A stretch of DNA of 64,000 nt from Gammaproteobacteria bacterium (GTDB lineage Bacteria; Pseudomonadota; Gammaproteobacteria; Steroidobacterales; Woeseiaceae), in NCBI GenBank assembly GCA_029862045.1, contig JAOTYE010000010.1, forward strand, positions 62,001 to 126,000. Reading direction: 5' to 3'. Below are positions 18,105-27,496 of the stretch, piece by piece. The notes beneath the pieces are model-generated. The model was not told where the DNA came from. It was given only the letters and a program-made list of their open reading frames with translations, and did no database searches. Position 1 is the first letter of the stretch; every line of letters starts with the position of its first letter. A program made the translations under genes and the position numbers.

Positions 18105-19145
18105 CTGTTCTTTATTGATTCCGTCGCGCAGCACGTACGCCTGATAGCCGCGTTCATTGAGAATGTACGCACCGGCGGAGCTGCGTCTGCCTGTGTCACA
18201 ACATACGACGTATTTGCGATCCTGCTCGAGCGTACTAATCTTCAGTCGAATGAAATACAGCGGAATATTGATCGCGCCATCCATATGGTGATTATCAAAT
18301 TCGCTCGGTAATCTCACGTCGAGCCATTGACCTCCGTTTTGTACGATCTTCTGTGCCTGCTCCTTGCTAACCCAGTCCAGCATCGGTTCATTCAACAGTG
18401 TCTTGAAGTCTTCCTTGCCGAGTCGCATGACCGAACCATCGGATGACATCGTAACCGTGGCATTTCGCTTCGCTTCTGATATCAACGCCTCCTCGCCGAA
18501 GGTATCCCCAACCTGCAATTCGGCAAGCTTGATGCCCTCTTTAGAAAGCGGCGTTTCGCGAGTAACTACGGCCTGGCCGCGGGTCAGCACGTAAAAGTAG
18601 TCGCCTTCGGCTCCCTGCTTGAGAATGACGTCGCCAGATTTGTAATTAATCTGCTGCATGCGCATGAAGATCGCCTGGATATTCGCGGGCGGGATCTTGT
18701 GAAATGCCTTTGTCTGCAGCAGCATCGTCATCCAGTCGTCGCCGGTGTCTTCAGCTTTGCCTTGTAACTCCGAAACCTCATAAGTACCGGTTTGGTCCCA
18801 GGTGAGCATTACGTCGAGCAGGTCGCTGTCAATCGAGATGAACTTGACCCGGTCGCGCGCTCTGGCCGAAACGCGTCGTGGAAAAATAGGAGAGACGGGA
18901 TTTCGCGCCGGATCGGTGCCACCAACGACGGTTTCGATGACTTTGCCCTGGTCGAGCAATTCCAGCGTCCCGGCTGAGATGTAAAACGTCCGCTTCTCGG
19001 TGTCGCCTTCTTTAAACAGCACCTGGCCAGGTGACAATTCACGCAACTGGACCTTGCGGGCCAGCGCCGCCAGGTTGTCGCGCTTCAGGCCATCCAGTGG
19101 CGAAAAGCACTTGAGCAGGTCAGCATTTATCTGCCCAGCGGTCAT
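18099..19145 (-). CDS. Cyclic-nucleotide-binding and rhodanese-domain protein
   Basis: 348 residues with a GGAG ribosome site before the ATG. Two cNMP-binding-like domains: the first from about residue 15 (LAALARKVQLRELSPGQVLFKEGD), the second from about 150 (AFHKIPPANIQAIFMRMQ, GDVILKQGAEGDYFYVL, GDTFGEEALISEAKRNATV). The C-terminal rhodanese domain (about 260-345) has WLDVRLPSEFDNHHMDGAINIP and an active-site-like loop CCDTGRRSSAGAYIL. Probably a cytoplasmic sensor; ligand and partner unknown. Confidence 0.82.
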   Translation of the reverse strand: MTAGQINADLLKCFSPLDGLKRDNLAALARKVQLRELSPGQVLFKEGDTEKRTFYISAGTLELLDQGKVIETVVGGTDPARNPVSPIFPRRVSARARDRVKFISIDSDLLDVMLTWDQTGTYEVSELQGKAEDTGDDWMTMLLQTKAFHKIPPANIQAIFMRMQQINYKSGDVILKQGAEGDYFYVLTRGQAVVTRETPLSKEGIKLAELQVGDTFGEEALISEAKRNATVTMSSDGSVMRLGKEDFKTLLNEPMLDWVSKEQAQKIVQNGGQWLDVRLPSEFDNHHMDGAINIPLYFIRLKISTLEQDRKYVVCCDTGRRSSAGAYILNERGYQAYVLRDGINKEQM

Positions 19146-19279
19146 AGGTCTCCCTGTTCCAAAAAATATTTCCCGATTGCGCCGTATTCTACCTTCAATT
19201 CAACAACTTCCGATACTGTCGGTCGCATGCAGCGTGAAGCGGCGCACAGTTTCCCGAGCATTTCTGCGACAGTCAACAA

Positions 19280-21286
19280 CTATAGGTCCGACCAACCCTG
19301 ATGCGGTTCGAAACGCTCGCCATGTGCCGCCGCGAGCTCATGCAGGCGTGCCGTGAGCGTTTCGATACCCCGTTCGCGCGCATAATTGATCGGACCACCC
19401 CGAAATGGGGCGAAACCCGTGCCAAAAATCACACCCGCATCGAGCAAATCAGCATCACTGACGACGCCGTCCGACAAACACGCCATGGCCTCATTGACCA
19501 TTGGCAATATGAGCCGATCTTCAGTATCGACAGGCGGGGCAGCGCCGTCGCCGGTTGTTTTTTGTGCCTTACCTTCTTCCCAGCGATAGAAACCTTGCCC
19601 TGACTTGCGGCCCAGGTGGCCCGCATCGACCATGGCTGACAGCTGCTCCGGCACCCGTCCACCAAGAATCCTCGATACGTGCAACACAACATCAAGACCG
19701 ACGCTGTCGACCAGTTCGATCGGGCCCACGGGCATGCCAAAACTCTCAGCAGCACGATCGATTGCGACAAGCGAAACACCGTCCTCAACCAGATGCATGG
19801 CCTCAGTCATATACGGTGCGAGAATCCGATTAACGACAAACCCGGGTGAGCTGCGGCATTCGAGCGGAAACTTGCCAATACCCTTGATGAACGCGAAGCT
19901 CAGATCGAGCACCTCCTGTGAGGTATCTTCGCAGCGTACAACCTCAACCAGCGGCATTTGCGCCACGGGATTGAAGAAATGCACGCCGACGAATCGATCG
20001 GGATCGCGAAGTCCGGTGCGGAGCTCTTCAAGGCGAAGGCTCGAGGTATTCGTTGCCAGTACAGCATCCGGCTTCATTTTTCGTTCGATAGCCTGGTAGA
20101 GATCTTGTTTCGCCTCGAGGTTCTCGAAAATGGCCTCGATGATCAGGTCAGCCTCTGCGATGCCTTTACCGTCTACGTCCGCTTTAAGTCGTTTTTCCGT
20201 TGTTGCGCGATCCTCTTCGTTTCGTATCCTTTTGGAAAACAGCTTCTGTGCCCTCTGCATAGCAGGATCGATGTACTTTTGCTCCCGGTCCTGCAATGTG
20301 ACGCTCAGCCCTCGTAGTGCGCACCACGCAGCGATGTCGCCCCCCATCACACCGGCGCCAACGACATGAACGCTCGCGATCTTCCTGCTCGTCTTGTTGC
20401 CCTGGCCCTTCAGTTTGTTTTGCAGGAAAAACACGCGAACCAGATTTCGCGATGTACTCGTGCACATCAGCCCGGCAAATGACTGTGCTTCCGCCTCATA
20501 GCCAGTTGCTGGTGAGGCGCCATAGCGGGCCCAGAGATCAATCATCGCGTATGGAGCCGGGTAATGGTCCTTGCGTGCTTTTGACGCAACCTGTTTGATG
20601 AGCATTGGCTTGATAAACGGGCGCACGAACACGAGGTTCAGTAGTCGTTCGATGAGTGGCGCTCGTTGTTTGGGTCGTGCCGCAGAAATCAGCTCTTTCG
20701 CTGCCTGTCGCCAGTTATCCTCCGCGGCGATTCGATCGATTAGTCCGATCCGCCGACCTTTGTCTGCAGTAATCGGGTTGCCTGTCAGCATCAGCTGCAT
20801 GGCTGGCCGGACGCCACATATCTGCACGGCACGCACCGTGCCGCCAAAGCCAGGGTGCAAACCGAGTTTCACCTCTGGCAGACCGAGGACTCGCTTGTTG
20901 CTGGCGAGCGCCAGCCGATAGTCGCAGGCCATGACGAGTTCGAGCCCTCCGCCCATGGCAATGCCATTAATAGCTGCAACCGTTGGGCAGCCAAGTCGCT
21001 CGATCTTGTCGAATATCTGCTGCCCGTGGCGGGTGACCTCGTAAGCTCGCTCCGGCGTATCAATCGAAGAAAACTCGTTGATATCGGCGCCCATTATGAA
21101 TCCGTTGTGCTTGCCCGAGTAAATGACCAAACCTCTGGGCGGCACCGCGGCAATCGACTCGATAACTGAATTCAGTTCGGTCATGACCTCGGTTGAAAGG
21201 ACATTTGCGCTGGAGTCCGCTTTGTCGATGCGCAGCCATGCGATGCCATCGGCGTCAGTTTCCAAAGTCCAATGCTGCAAATTCAC
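19280..21286 (-). CDS. FadB/FadJ-type enoyl-CoA hydratase/3-hydroxyacyl-CoA dehydrogenase
   Basis: 668 residues from GTG 21286, chosen because AGGAG lies seven bases upstream; the product starts NLQHWTLETDADGIAWL. The N-terminal crotonase domain has both acidic residues (GGGLELVMACDYRLA and LGLPEVKLGLHPGFGG). The dehydrogenase domain has the NAD fold VVGAGVMGGDIAAWCALRG and the catalytic HFFNPVAQMPLVEVVR, then the C-terminal pair of 3HCDH domains. It should carry out two steps of fatty-acid beta-oxidation. No thiolase gene is adjacent. It is ten bases downstream of an EEP-family gene, so probably co-transcribed. Confidence 0.92.
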   Translation of the reverse strand: MNLQHWTLETDADGIAWLRIDKADSSANVLSTEVMTELNSVIESIAAVPPRGLVIYSGKHNGFIMGADINEFSSIDTPERAYEVTRHGQQIFDKIERLGCPTVAAINGIAMGGGLELVMACDYRLALASNKRVLGLPEVKLGLHPGFGGTVRAVQICGVRPAMQLMLTGNPITADKGRRIGLIDRIAAEDNWRQAAKELISAARPKQRAPLIERLLNLVFVRPFIKPMLIKQVASKARKDHYPAPYAMIDLWARYGASPATGYEAEAQSFAGLMCTSTSRNLVRVFFLQNKLKGQGNKTSRKIASVHVVGAGVMGGDIAAWCALRGLSVTLQDREQKYIDPAMQRAQKLFSKRIRNEEDRATTEKRLKADVDGKGIAEADLIIEAIFENLEAKQDLYQAIERKMKPDAVLATNTSSLRLEELRTGLRDPDRFVGVHFFNPVAQMPLVEVVRCEDTSQEVLDLSFAFIKGIGKFPLECRSSPGFVVNRILAPYMTEAMHLVEDGVSLVAIDRAAESFGMPVGPIELVDSVGLDVVLHVSRILGGRVPEQLSAMVDAGHLGRKSGQGFYRWEEGKAQKTTGDGAAPPVDTEDRLILPMVNEAMACLSDGVVSDADLLDAGVIFGTGFAPFRGGPINYARERGIETLTARLHELAAAHGERFEPHQGWSDL

Positions 21287-21296
21287 GAGTTCTCTC

Positions 21297-22031
21297 CTAG
21301 GCAACTTCAAAGTCACAGACCAGCGGTAAGTGGTCTGACAATTTAACCTGTGGCACCTCAAAAGCGGTTACCTCGATGCCTTCCTGGAACAGGATGAAAT
21401 CGAGTTCCTTGCGCGGCGCGCGGCTCGGATAGGTCGGAATTCCGTCCGGATTTGCCGACGTCAGTCCGGCAGCGCGCAAGAACAGGTAGATCTCATTCTC
21501 GCCCCAGAACGTATTGAAATCGCCTGCCACAATGACCGGTTTTTCAGTTTCGGCGATGAGGTCGTACAAACGTCGCAGTTGCAGATGCCGGTGGCGATAC
21601 TTGAGTGACAAATGCACGAGAAAGACCGCGAACTGTTTCATTTCGAGCTCAATGATCAGACGCTTGATGCCGGTATCAAAGTAGTGAAATTTCTCGCCGT
21701 GAACCCGCGCTGCGGCCATAAAAGCGTTGCCCTGCTTGCGTACGATCGGCAACATCTTGTTCAGCGATCTGGAGCCGTACTTGGTCTCGTACGAGGTATT
21801 CATGCCGAGGTCCGAGGCAATCTTCTCGGCCTGATTCACCTTGCGGCTGCGGATCGATCCTGTGTCGATCTCGATCAGGCCAACAATGTCAGGATCAACT
21901 GATTTGATGAATCGAGTGATCTCGGGCAGGACGTTCTGATTGCCCAGCACGTAGCCGGCTCCGGGGAGCGGCATATGCATGCTCGCGCCGCCGCCGACAG
22001 CGTATCGAATATTGTACAAGAGGAGTCGCAT
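21297..22031 (-). CDS. Endonuclease/exonuclease/phosphatase family protein
   Basis: 244 residues, no signal peptide. EEP-fold motifs: LLLYNIRYAVGGG at the start, DPDIVGLIEIDTGS (metal-binding Glu), HLSLKYRHRHLQL, VIVAGDFNTFWGENE and the terminal LSDHLPLVCDFEV. Catalytic Asp, Asn and His are present. The family includes nucleases, inositol-phosphate phosphatases and sphingomyelinases, so the substrate cannot be read from the sequence. First gene of a short minus-strand unit with the beta-oxidation gene. Confidence 0.85.
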   Translation of the reverse strand: MRLLLYNIRYAVGGGASMHMPLPGAGYVLGNQNVLPEITRFIKSVDPDIVGLIEIDTGSIRSRKVNQAEKIASDLGMNTSYETKYGSRSLNKMLPIVRKQGNAFMAAARVHGEKFHYFDTGIKRLIIELEMKQFAVFLVHLSLKYRHRHLQLRRLYDLIAETEKPVIVAGDFNTFWGENEIYLFLRAAGLTSANPDGIPTYPSRAPRKELDFILFQEGIEVTAFEVPQVKLSDHLPLVCDFEVA

Positions 22032-22162
22032 GGCAGGTGACCGCTACGATACCGAATACAAGATTACATGGGAACCACTGTGCCTATTGACATTGTAATC
22101 GGGCGGTAGTGCCGCGAATTGGATAAACTTGGGCCACGATTGTCGCTGCAAGGGAGCCCATT

Positions 22163-22639
22163 GTGTCTGAGACGAATCCGATCCGGGTGTTTGTCACCCA
22201 TGCATTTGCGGAAAGTGATGATTATCTTCGCATCTTCGAATTTCTTGAGAGCGTGGACCGATTCTACTACCTCAATGTCAGCAAGCCTGAGAACATCCCG
22301 ACCGAAGGCGGGCTAGAGGCCATCAAGGACGAGCTGATTCAGCAGATCACAGCATCTGAGGTCGTGATCATTGTGTCTGACGTGTACGGTCAGAAGACCG
22401 ATCTCGTCAATTACATGATGGATGTGGCACAGGCTAATGATATCGGCATGGTTGCGGTCAAACCGTTCGGCGGCTTGACTGAGACAGCGGAAGAGGTCGT
22501 TGCGCGCGTCGACGAGCATATCGAGTGGAACGACCGCGAACTGGCTGATGCGATCAGACGTCTGGGCCGGGGTGAGGATACGGCGCGCTGGGAAGTCGTT
22601 GACTTTCCAGGCTTTGACGCGGACGGAGAAACCAATTAA
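22163..22639 (+). CDS. ThsB/TIR-like domain protein
   Basis: 158 residues from GTG 22163 with GGAG seven bases upstream. RVFVTHAFAESDDYLRIFEFLE at the start and ITASEVVIIVSDVYGQKTDLVNYMMDVAQANDIGMVAVKPFGG in the middle match the layout of TIR-like proteins of the Thoeris ThsB type: a conserved strand with (S/T)H, then a strand ending in a small loop. No ThsA-like NADase or other defence gene is nearby. It could be an isolated immune sensor or a housekeeping TIR-fold protein; the family call is by motif only. Confidence 0.6.
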   Translation: MSETNPIRVFVTHAFAESDDYLRIFEFLESVDRFYYLNVSKPENIPTEGGLEAIKDELIQQITASEVVIIVSDVYGQKTDLVNYMMDVAQANDIGMVAVKPFGGLTETAEEVVARVDEHIEWNDRELADAIRRLGRGEDTARWEVVDFPGFDADGETN

Positions 22640-22676
22640 TCAAATAGTTATGGCGTATTTCTAGAAATTACCTGTT

Positions 22677-23615
22677 ATGCGGCCCCTGGTAATCGCCCAC
22701 CGAGGCGCGTCTGGCTACCTACCCGAGCACACGCTCGCGGCCAAAGGACTGGCCCATGACATGGGCGCCGACTACCTCGAGCAGGACATCGTCGCGAGTC
22801 GCGACGGCGAGCTCATTGTGCTGCACGACATCTACCTCGATCGGGTCACCGATGTAGCAAAACGATTTCCCGGCAGGAAGAGGAGCGACGGGCGTTATTA
22901 CGTGCATGATTTCGATCTGCAGGAGCTGCGTTCGCTCACAGTCTGGGAACGAATGAACCAAGATGGAAGCCCCGTCTACCCGGAGCGCTATCCCGCTCGG
23001 AGTGGAGATTTTAAACTCAATACGCTGCGCGAAGAGCTGGACTTCATCCATAGGCTCAACGACGAGACCGGCAGACGGGCGGGAATCTACCCTGAGATCA
23101 AACGCCCGGCCTGGCACAAAGGGCAGGGAATTGACATTGCACCACAGTTGCTCGATTTGCTCGCGGATTCCGGATATGAAAGCCGGGATGATCCGGTTTT
23201 CGTACAGTGCTTTGACGATGCAGAGCTGCGACGCCTGAAACACGAACTGCATTGCCCGTTCCAGCTGGTTCAGCTGATCGGTGATAATAGCTGGCGAGAA
23301 GCTGACACGGACTACGATTGGCTGCGATCGGCGGCTGGCATCAAACAGCTTGCACAGACCGTTGATGCCATCGGCCCAGCCATCTCTGATCTATACGAAC
23401 TCGCCGAAATCGACGCTGTCCCGGTTGCAACCGGACTGGTTCAGTTGGCGCACGAGGCCGGCCTGGCGGTCCATCCTTACACTTTCCGGGCGGATGACAT
23501 ACCTGCCGGATTCGCGTCGTTTGCAGAACTTGTGCGCTACTTTGCGGTCGATATCGGTGTCGATGGCGTGTTTACTGACTTTCCCGACCAGGTTCTGCAG
23601 ATAAGCTTGCCTTAA
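22677..23615 (+). CDS. glpQ: Glycerophosphodiester phosphodiesterase
   Basis: 312 residues. GDPD motifs: VIAHRGASGYLPEHTLAA (His and Arg), GADYLEQDIVASRDGELIVLHD (metal-binding Glu/Asp and catalytic His), YPEIKRP, and HPYTFRADD plus VDGVFTDFPDQ at the C-terminus. The size fits GlpQ rather than the shorter UgpQ. No signal peptide is visible from this ATG although GlpQ is periplasmic in E. coli, so location is uncertain. It releases glycerol-3-phosphate from deacylated phospholipids. Confidence 0.88.
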   Translation: MRPLVIAHRGASGYLPEHTLAAKGLAHDMGADYLEQDIVASRDGELIVLHDIYLDRVTDVAKRFPGRKRSDGRYYVHDFDLQELRSLTVWERMNQDGSPVYPERYPARSGDFKLNTLREELDFIHRLNDETGRRAGIYPEIKRPAWHKGQGIDIAPQLLDLLADSGYESRDDPVFVQCFDDAELRRLKHELHCPFQLVQLIGDNSWREADTDYDWLRSAAGIKQLAQTVDAIGPAISDLYELAEIDAVPVATGLVQLAHEAGLAVHPYTFRADDIPAGFASFAELVRYFAVDIGVDGVFTDFPDQVLQISLP

Positions 23616-23736
23616 GGATAATCCCCTATACTCGCGTCCATTCGCGTGTGCGAGATTCGGTATGGCTTCGTGCATTTGGGCTTTGGCAAAGAATATGAGT
23701 ATTCCGCTTACTTCCGGCTGCAGGGCCGATCAGCTG

Positions 23737-24189
23737 ATGCGGCGACTGGCCGTGTGCATCGTCACTCTGATCCTGATTGCGCCAGGTGGATTCGCTTCCG
23801 CGGAGGCCCCGTTCGACCTGGCTGAGTACAGAGGCAAGGTCGTCATAGTCGATTTTTGGGCCTCCTGGTGCGTGCCGTGCCGACGATCGTTCCCGTGGCT
23901 CAACTCGATGCACGACAAGTATACCGATGACGGACTCGAGATCATTGGCGTCAATCTTGATGCGAAACCTGCCGCGGCGGCCGAATTTCTTGCGGAATAT
24001 CCACCCAGTTTCAACATTATTTATGACGAGACCAAAGAACTGGCCAAGTCTTTTGATGTGGTAGCCATGCCCAGTTCTTTTCTGATCGGACCTGATGGCG
24101 AGGTTCGCAAGCGCCACTACGGCTTCAAGGTTAAGAAACAAGACGAATACGAGGCGGCGATCGTCGAAGCACTCAGTGAATTGGAGTAG
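23737..24189 (+). CDS. TlpA-like periplasmic thioredoxin
   Basis: 150 residues from ATG 23737, which gives a textbook signal peptide (MRRLAVCIVTLILIAPGGFA); a longer frame from 23662 would bury it. TlpA/ResA-type fold with FWASWCVPCRRSFPWLNSM (CxxC) and the cis-Pro segment VVAMPSSFLIGPDGEV. Thiol-disulfide exchange in the periplasm. First gene of a four-gene run with DUF4266, DUF3570 and ApbE proteins spaced by 4-10 bases. Confidence 0.88.
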   Translation: MRRLAVCIVTLILIAPGGFASAEAPFDLAEYRGKVVIVDFWASWCVPCRRSFPWLNSMHDKYTDDGLEIIGVNLDAKPAAAAEFLAEYPPSFNIIYDETKELAKSFDVVAMPSSFLIGPDGEVRKRHYGFKVKKQDEYEAAIVEALSELE

Positions 24190-24193
24190 TCCC

Positions 24194-24415
24194 ATGCGAA
24201 TTTGCGTTTCAATTGTGAGTTTGTTGGTTGTTGGGATCACGTCGGGTTGCTCATCAATGGGCGTAGAGCCCTGGGAGCGCGACGTGCTAGCCAAGGAAGA
24301 AATGCAGCTAACGACCGATGCGGTTGAGGCAGCAACCGACGATCACATTTACTTCAGCAAGGAAGCCTCGAGCGGCGGTCGCGGTTTTGGCGGCGGCGGT
24401 TGCGGCTGTAACTGA
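24194..24415 (+). CDS. DUF4266 lipoprotein
   Basis: 73 residues from ATG 24194. Lipoprotein signal ending GITSGCSS, then WERDVLAKEEMQL, a conserved start of DUF4266 proteins, and a glycine/cysteine-rich tail (GGRGFGGGGCGCN). The family is small and of unknown function but is repeatedly found between a thioredoxin and a DUF3570 protein. The C-terminal Cys pair could be a thiol or metal site and so a partner for the adjacent TlpA; this is inference. Confidence 0.8.
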   Translation: MRICVSIVSLLVVGITSGCSSMGVEPWERDVLAKEEMQLTTDAVEAATDDHIYFSKEASSGGRGFGGGGCGCN

Positions 24416-24425
24416 GGGATGACAA

Positions 24426-25766
24426 ATGAGCAACAAGGATTGTAATCGGTCGATTGCCGCAGCTCTTACTGCTGCAACCTGCACACTGCTCGGAACCAGC
24501 GCGGTCGAACCGGTTCAGGCTCAGGAAGAGCCCGGCTGGGACTTCAATACGGCACTGCTGTACTACGGTGAGGACAATGACCGCGTACAGGATCTAAGTC
24601 TGAACATTCTCTCGCGGCGAGTGTTCGTCGATGATCGATACCTGAGTCTGGGGCTTACCGTGGACGCATTGACCGGAGCAACGCCGAACGGTGCTTTGCC
24701 ACAATCCGTGCCGCAGACATTTACGCAACCCTCTGGCAGGCGCACATACACGACAACACCCGGCGAATTTCCGATTGACGATACGTTTCGCGATTCGCGC
24801 GTCGCCGTCACAGCGGCCTGGGAGCAGCCGCTCGGCCGCCTTTTTGCGATTAATATCGGCGCCAGCGCGTCATCGGAATTTGATTACACACATCTTGGCC
24901 TGAATGCGAAAATCTCGCGCGACTTCAATAAACGTAACACGACCGTCTCAGCAGGATTAGCTTTTGCCCAGGACGAACTGGATCCTGTGGGTGGTGCGGT
25001 GATGGGACTAACGCAGATGCCCGTGGCCGTAGACGACGATGATGATGGCGATGGCGATGGTCGTAACAGGGGGCCTGCGGAGGACAAAGACGTTCTTGAT
25101 GTCGTATTTGGGGTAACACAAGTCGTCTCCAGGAACCTGCTCATGCAATTTAACTACTCCTACAGCGACTCAAGTGGTTATCTGAATGATCCTTACAAGA
25201 TACTGAGTGTTGTTGATGGAACCAGCGGTGATCCGGTGCCCATCGCCCAGGTTCCAGGTGTTGACGGGCCCTCGCATCTGTATCTTTTCGAGCATCGGCC
25301 GGATTCTCGCGAGAAGCACAGCCTGTACACGCAGGGCAAATACTACATGGACGGCAAGGTTCTGGACCTTTCGTATCGCTACATGACGGACGACTGGGAG
25401 ATCGATTCGCACACGGTGGATTTGCGGCTCCGCTGGCCATTGGGTAGTCGCAGTTACCTCGAACCGCACCTGCGGTTCTACACGCAGACTGCCGCCGAGT
25501 TCTATCGCATGAGTTTGATCGACGGCGACCCCTTGCCTGAATACGCCTCTGCGGATTATCGATTGGGCGACTTTGACGCCATGACAGCCGGCCTGAAATA
25601 TGGATGGAAGACGAGCGGCGGCAACGACATGAGCGTTCGTCTGGAGCTCTACCAGCAGTCGGGCAACGTCTCACCTGACCAGCTAATCGGGAATCAGGTG
25701 GGCCGGGATAATTATCCGGACCTGAACGCGGTCATTTTCCAGTTTGGTTATCAGTTCGGCAAGTAA
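24426..25766 (+). CDS. DUF3570 outer-membrane beta-barrel protein
   Basis: 446 residues with a signal peptide. Alternating hydrophobic strands throughout (FNTALLYYGEDNDRVQDLSLNI, YLSLGLTVDALTGATPNG) and a C-terminal strand ending FQFGYQFGK are typical of outer-membrane barrels. TVDALTGATPNGA and YYMDGKVLDLSYRYMTDDW match DUF3570. An Asp-rich loop (DDDDDGDGDG, near residue 205) may bind calcium. Function unknown; the operon with ApbE suggests a redox-related envelope system. Confidence 0.82.
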   Translation: MSNKDCNRSIAAALTAATCTLLGTSAVEPVQAQEEPGWDFNTALLYYGEDNDRVQDLSLNILSRRVFVDDRYLSLGLTVDALTGATPNGALPQSVPQTFTQPSGRRTYTTTPGEFPIDDTFRDSRVAVTAAWEQPLGRLFAINIGASASSEFDYTHLGLNAKISRDFNKRNTTVSAGLAFAQDELDPVGGAVMGLTQMPVAVDDDDDGDGDGRNRGPAEDKDVLDVVFGVTQVVSRNLLMQFNYSYSDSSGYLNDPYKILSVVDGTSGDPVPIAQVPGVDGPSHLYLFEHRPDSREKHSLYTQGKYYMDGKVLDLSYRYMTDDWEIDSHTVDLRLRWPLGSRSYLEPHLRFYTQTAAEFYRMSLIDGDPLPEYASADYRLGDFDAMTAGLKYGWKTSGGNDMSVRLELYQQSGNVSPDQLIGNQVGRDNYPDLNAVIFQFGYQFGK

Positions 25767-25772
25767 TCGCTG

Positions 25773-26720
25773 ATGGGCGCCGACCGACCCGGGCGAAGTA
25801 TCCGTGTTTCCCGGGGCGATGGATGTTGGCGGGGCCAGTTTCTGGCCATGGCCAGCCCGTGCGAGGTGTTGTGCGAAATTGACACTGCGGACGAGGCCAG
25901 GCGCCTCACGGAACTCGTAGCAGCAGAGGCCTGGCGCATCGAGGACAAATTCAGTCGCTATCTGCCAGCTAATATTATCAACCGCATCAACGAGGCCAAC
26001 GGCAAGCCCGTCGAAGTTGACCCGGAAACGTCTCAACTCATTGATTTTTCAACAACGCTTCATGAAATTAGTGCCGGCCGATTCGATATTACGTCCGGCG
26101 TGCTGCGGCGGGTCTGGCATTTCGATGGCAGCGACAATATACCGACGAAAACTGCGGTAAGAAAGGTAATGGAGCAGGTAGGGTGGGGGCGAGTCACGTG
26201 GGACTCACCACTGCTGCACATGCCGCCCGGCATGGAAATCGACCTCGGTGGAATTGGCAAGGAATACGCCGTGGATCGTGTGGCAACCATGCTGCGTGAA
26301 GCAACAACTGCAAGTTGTCTCGTGAACTTCGGTGGCGACCTGGTTGCTGTTCGAAAACCCTGTTTGCGAAATGCATGGAAAGTCGGAGTTGAGGCCGTGC
26401 ATGCATCGAACACCAATGCAGAAAAGCTGCTTAACCTCCAGGTTGGCGCGCTTGCGACCAGCGGCGACGCGCGGCGCTTTCTCATCAGGGACGGAGTCCG
26501 CTACAGCCACATCCTTGACCCAAAAACCGGTTGGCCGGTGCCGGATGCACCGCGATCGATTACAGTAGCGGCCGATACCTGCACCCAGGCAGGCATGTTC
26601 AGTACTCTCGCCATGCTCGAAGGCGCACGCGCAGAGGCATTTCTCGACGTTCAGGAGGTGCGTTACTGGTGTTATCGCGGCAACGACCCAGGAGGTCGCA
26701 AGATCGGTGTTGTGACGTGA
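25773..26720 (+). CDS. apbE: ApbE-like FAD:protein FMN transferase
   Basis: 315 residues. ApbE motifs: FLAMASPCEVLCE near the start, EDKFSRYLPANIINRIN, IDLGGIGKEYAVDRVATML, VNFGGDLVA, and DPKTGWPVPDAPRSITVAADTCTQAGMFSTLAML with the metal-binding Asp/Thr region. It would attach FMN covalently to a Thr or Ser in an exported protein. No target with a typical flavinylation motif is evident in the operon. The N-terminus has no clear signal peptide, so the start could be further in. Confidence 0.88.
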   Translation: MGADRPGRSIRVSRGDGCWRGQFLAMASPCEVLCEIDTADEARRLTELVAAEAWRIEDKFSRYLPANIINRINEANGKPVEVDPETSQLIDFSTTLHEISAGRFDITSGVLRRVWHFDGSDNIPTKTAVRKVMEQVGWGRVTWDSPLLHMPPGMEIDLGGIGKEYAVDRVATMLREATTASCLVNFGGDLVAVRKPCLRNAWKVGVEAVHASNTNAEKLLNLQVGALATSGDARRFLIRDGVRYSHILDPKTGWPVPDAPRSITVAADTCTQAGMFSTLAMLEGARAEAFLDVQEVRYWCYRGNDPGGRKIGVVT

Positions 26721-26883
26721 GTTATTTTCTAGTAAAGCTTTATAACTTATTGTTTTATAAAAATATATAACTACCCTGAAATAGTGAAATCAGCCCGATC
26801 CTGGTCTTTCCAGGCCAAGCGCAGCGTTTCCGGATTGAGAACCCGGTCCTTTTCTAAAACTCAAAAGTGCATAATCTAACGCA

Positions 26884-27426
26884 ATGTTTGTTGATCTCCC
26901 TCAGAACCTGATCCTGTTTACGGTCGGCGCGTTTCTGCTTGGCTGGTTGCTGTCATCGATATTCGGCGCACTCGGCTCAAAATCACGCGCCAGAAAACGG
27001 GATCCGCGTGATGATCGCATTCGCTCGCTTGAGGCCGAACTGCGTGTCGCGCAGACGGACGTCGAAAAATCGCGTGAAAAAGCGGCAGAGTTTGCGCAAG
27101 AGCTTGCGGAAGCGAGCGACGGTATTGAGAAGCGCGATAACGTTATTTCCCACCAGCAGTTACGCATGGACGAAACGACACGGGACCTTAAGGAGTCGGT
27201 GCTGAAAACGCGAGAGCTGCGTGCCGAGCTTTCTGAGCGCGCTACGGAAAATATAAAATCTGAAGTCAAACTTCGTGAAGTCGAGACCGAGCTCGAAGTC
27301 GCTCAGGCCTCGACCGACCTGATTGCTACGGGCGTACTCGACTATTCGCTGACACCCGTCGAGGAGGTGGGCGAGAACGACGACGACCTTCTCGATGAGT
27401 CTGATATGTCCGAAGCCGCCACCTGA
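26884..27426 (+). CDS. Membrane-anchored coiled-coil protein
   Basis: 180 residues. One N-terminal membrane helix (LILFTVGAFLLGWLLSSIFG), a basic stretch, then a long heptad-rich coiled coil (about residues 45-150) and an acidic tail (EVGENDDDLLDESDMSE). No family recognised. It has the same layout as a larger protein at 43681 in the accessory region. The 164 bases upstream are AT-rich and probably hold its promoter. Confidence 0.7.
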   Translation: MFVDLPQNLILFTVGAFLLGWLLSSIFGALGSKSRARKRDPRDDRIRSLEAELRVAQTDVEKSREKAAEFAQELAEASDGIEKRDNVISHQQLRMDETTRDLKESVLKTRELRAELSERATENIKSEVKLREVETELEVAQASTDLIATGVLDYSLTPVEEVGENDDDLLDESDMSEAAT

Positions 27427-27496
27427 GCCGCTGTGACCGCTGACCTGCCTGAGGCAGGTACAATCCCGTTTTCGCTAATTTGAGGCCATTTTCGTG

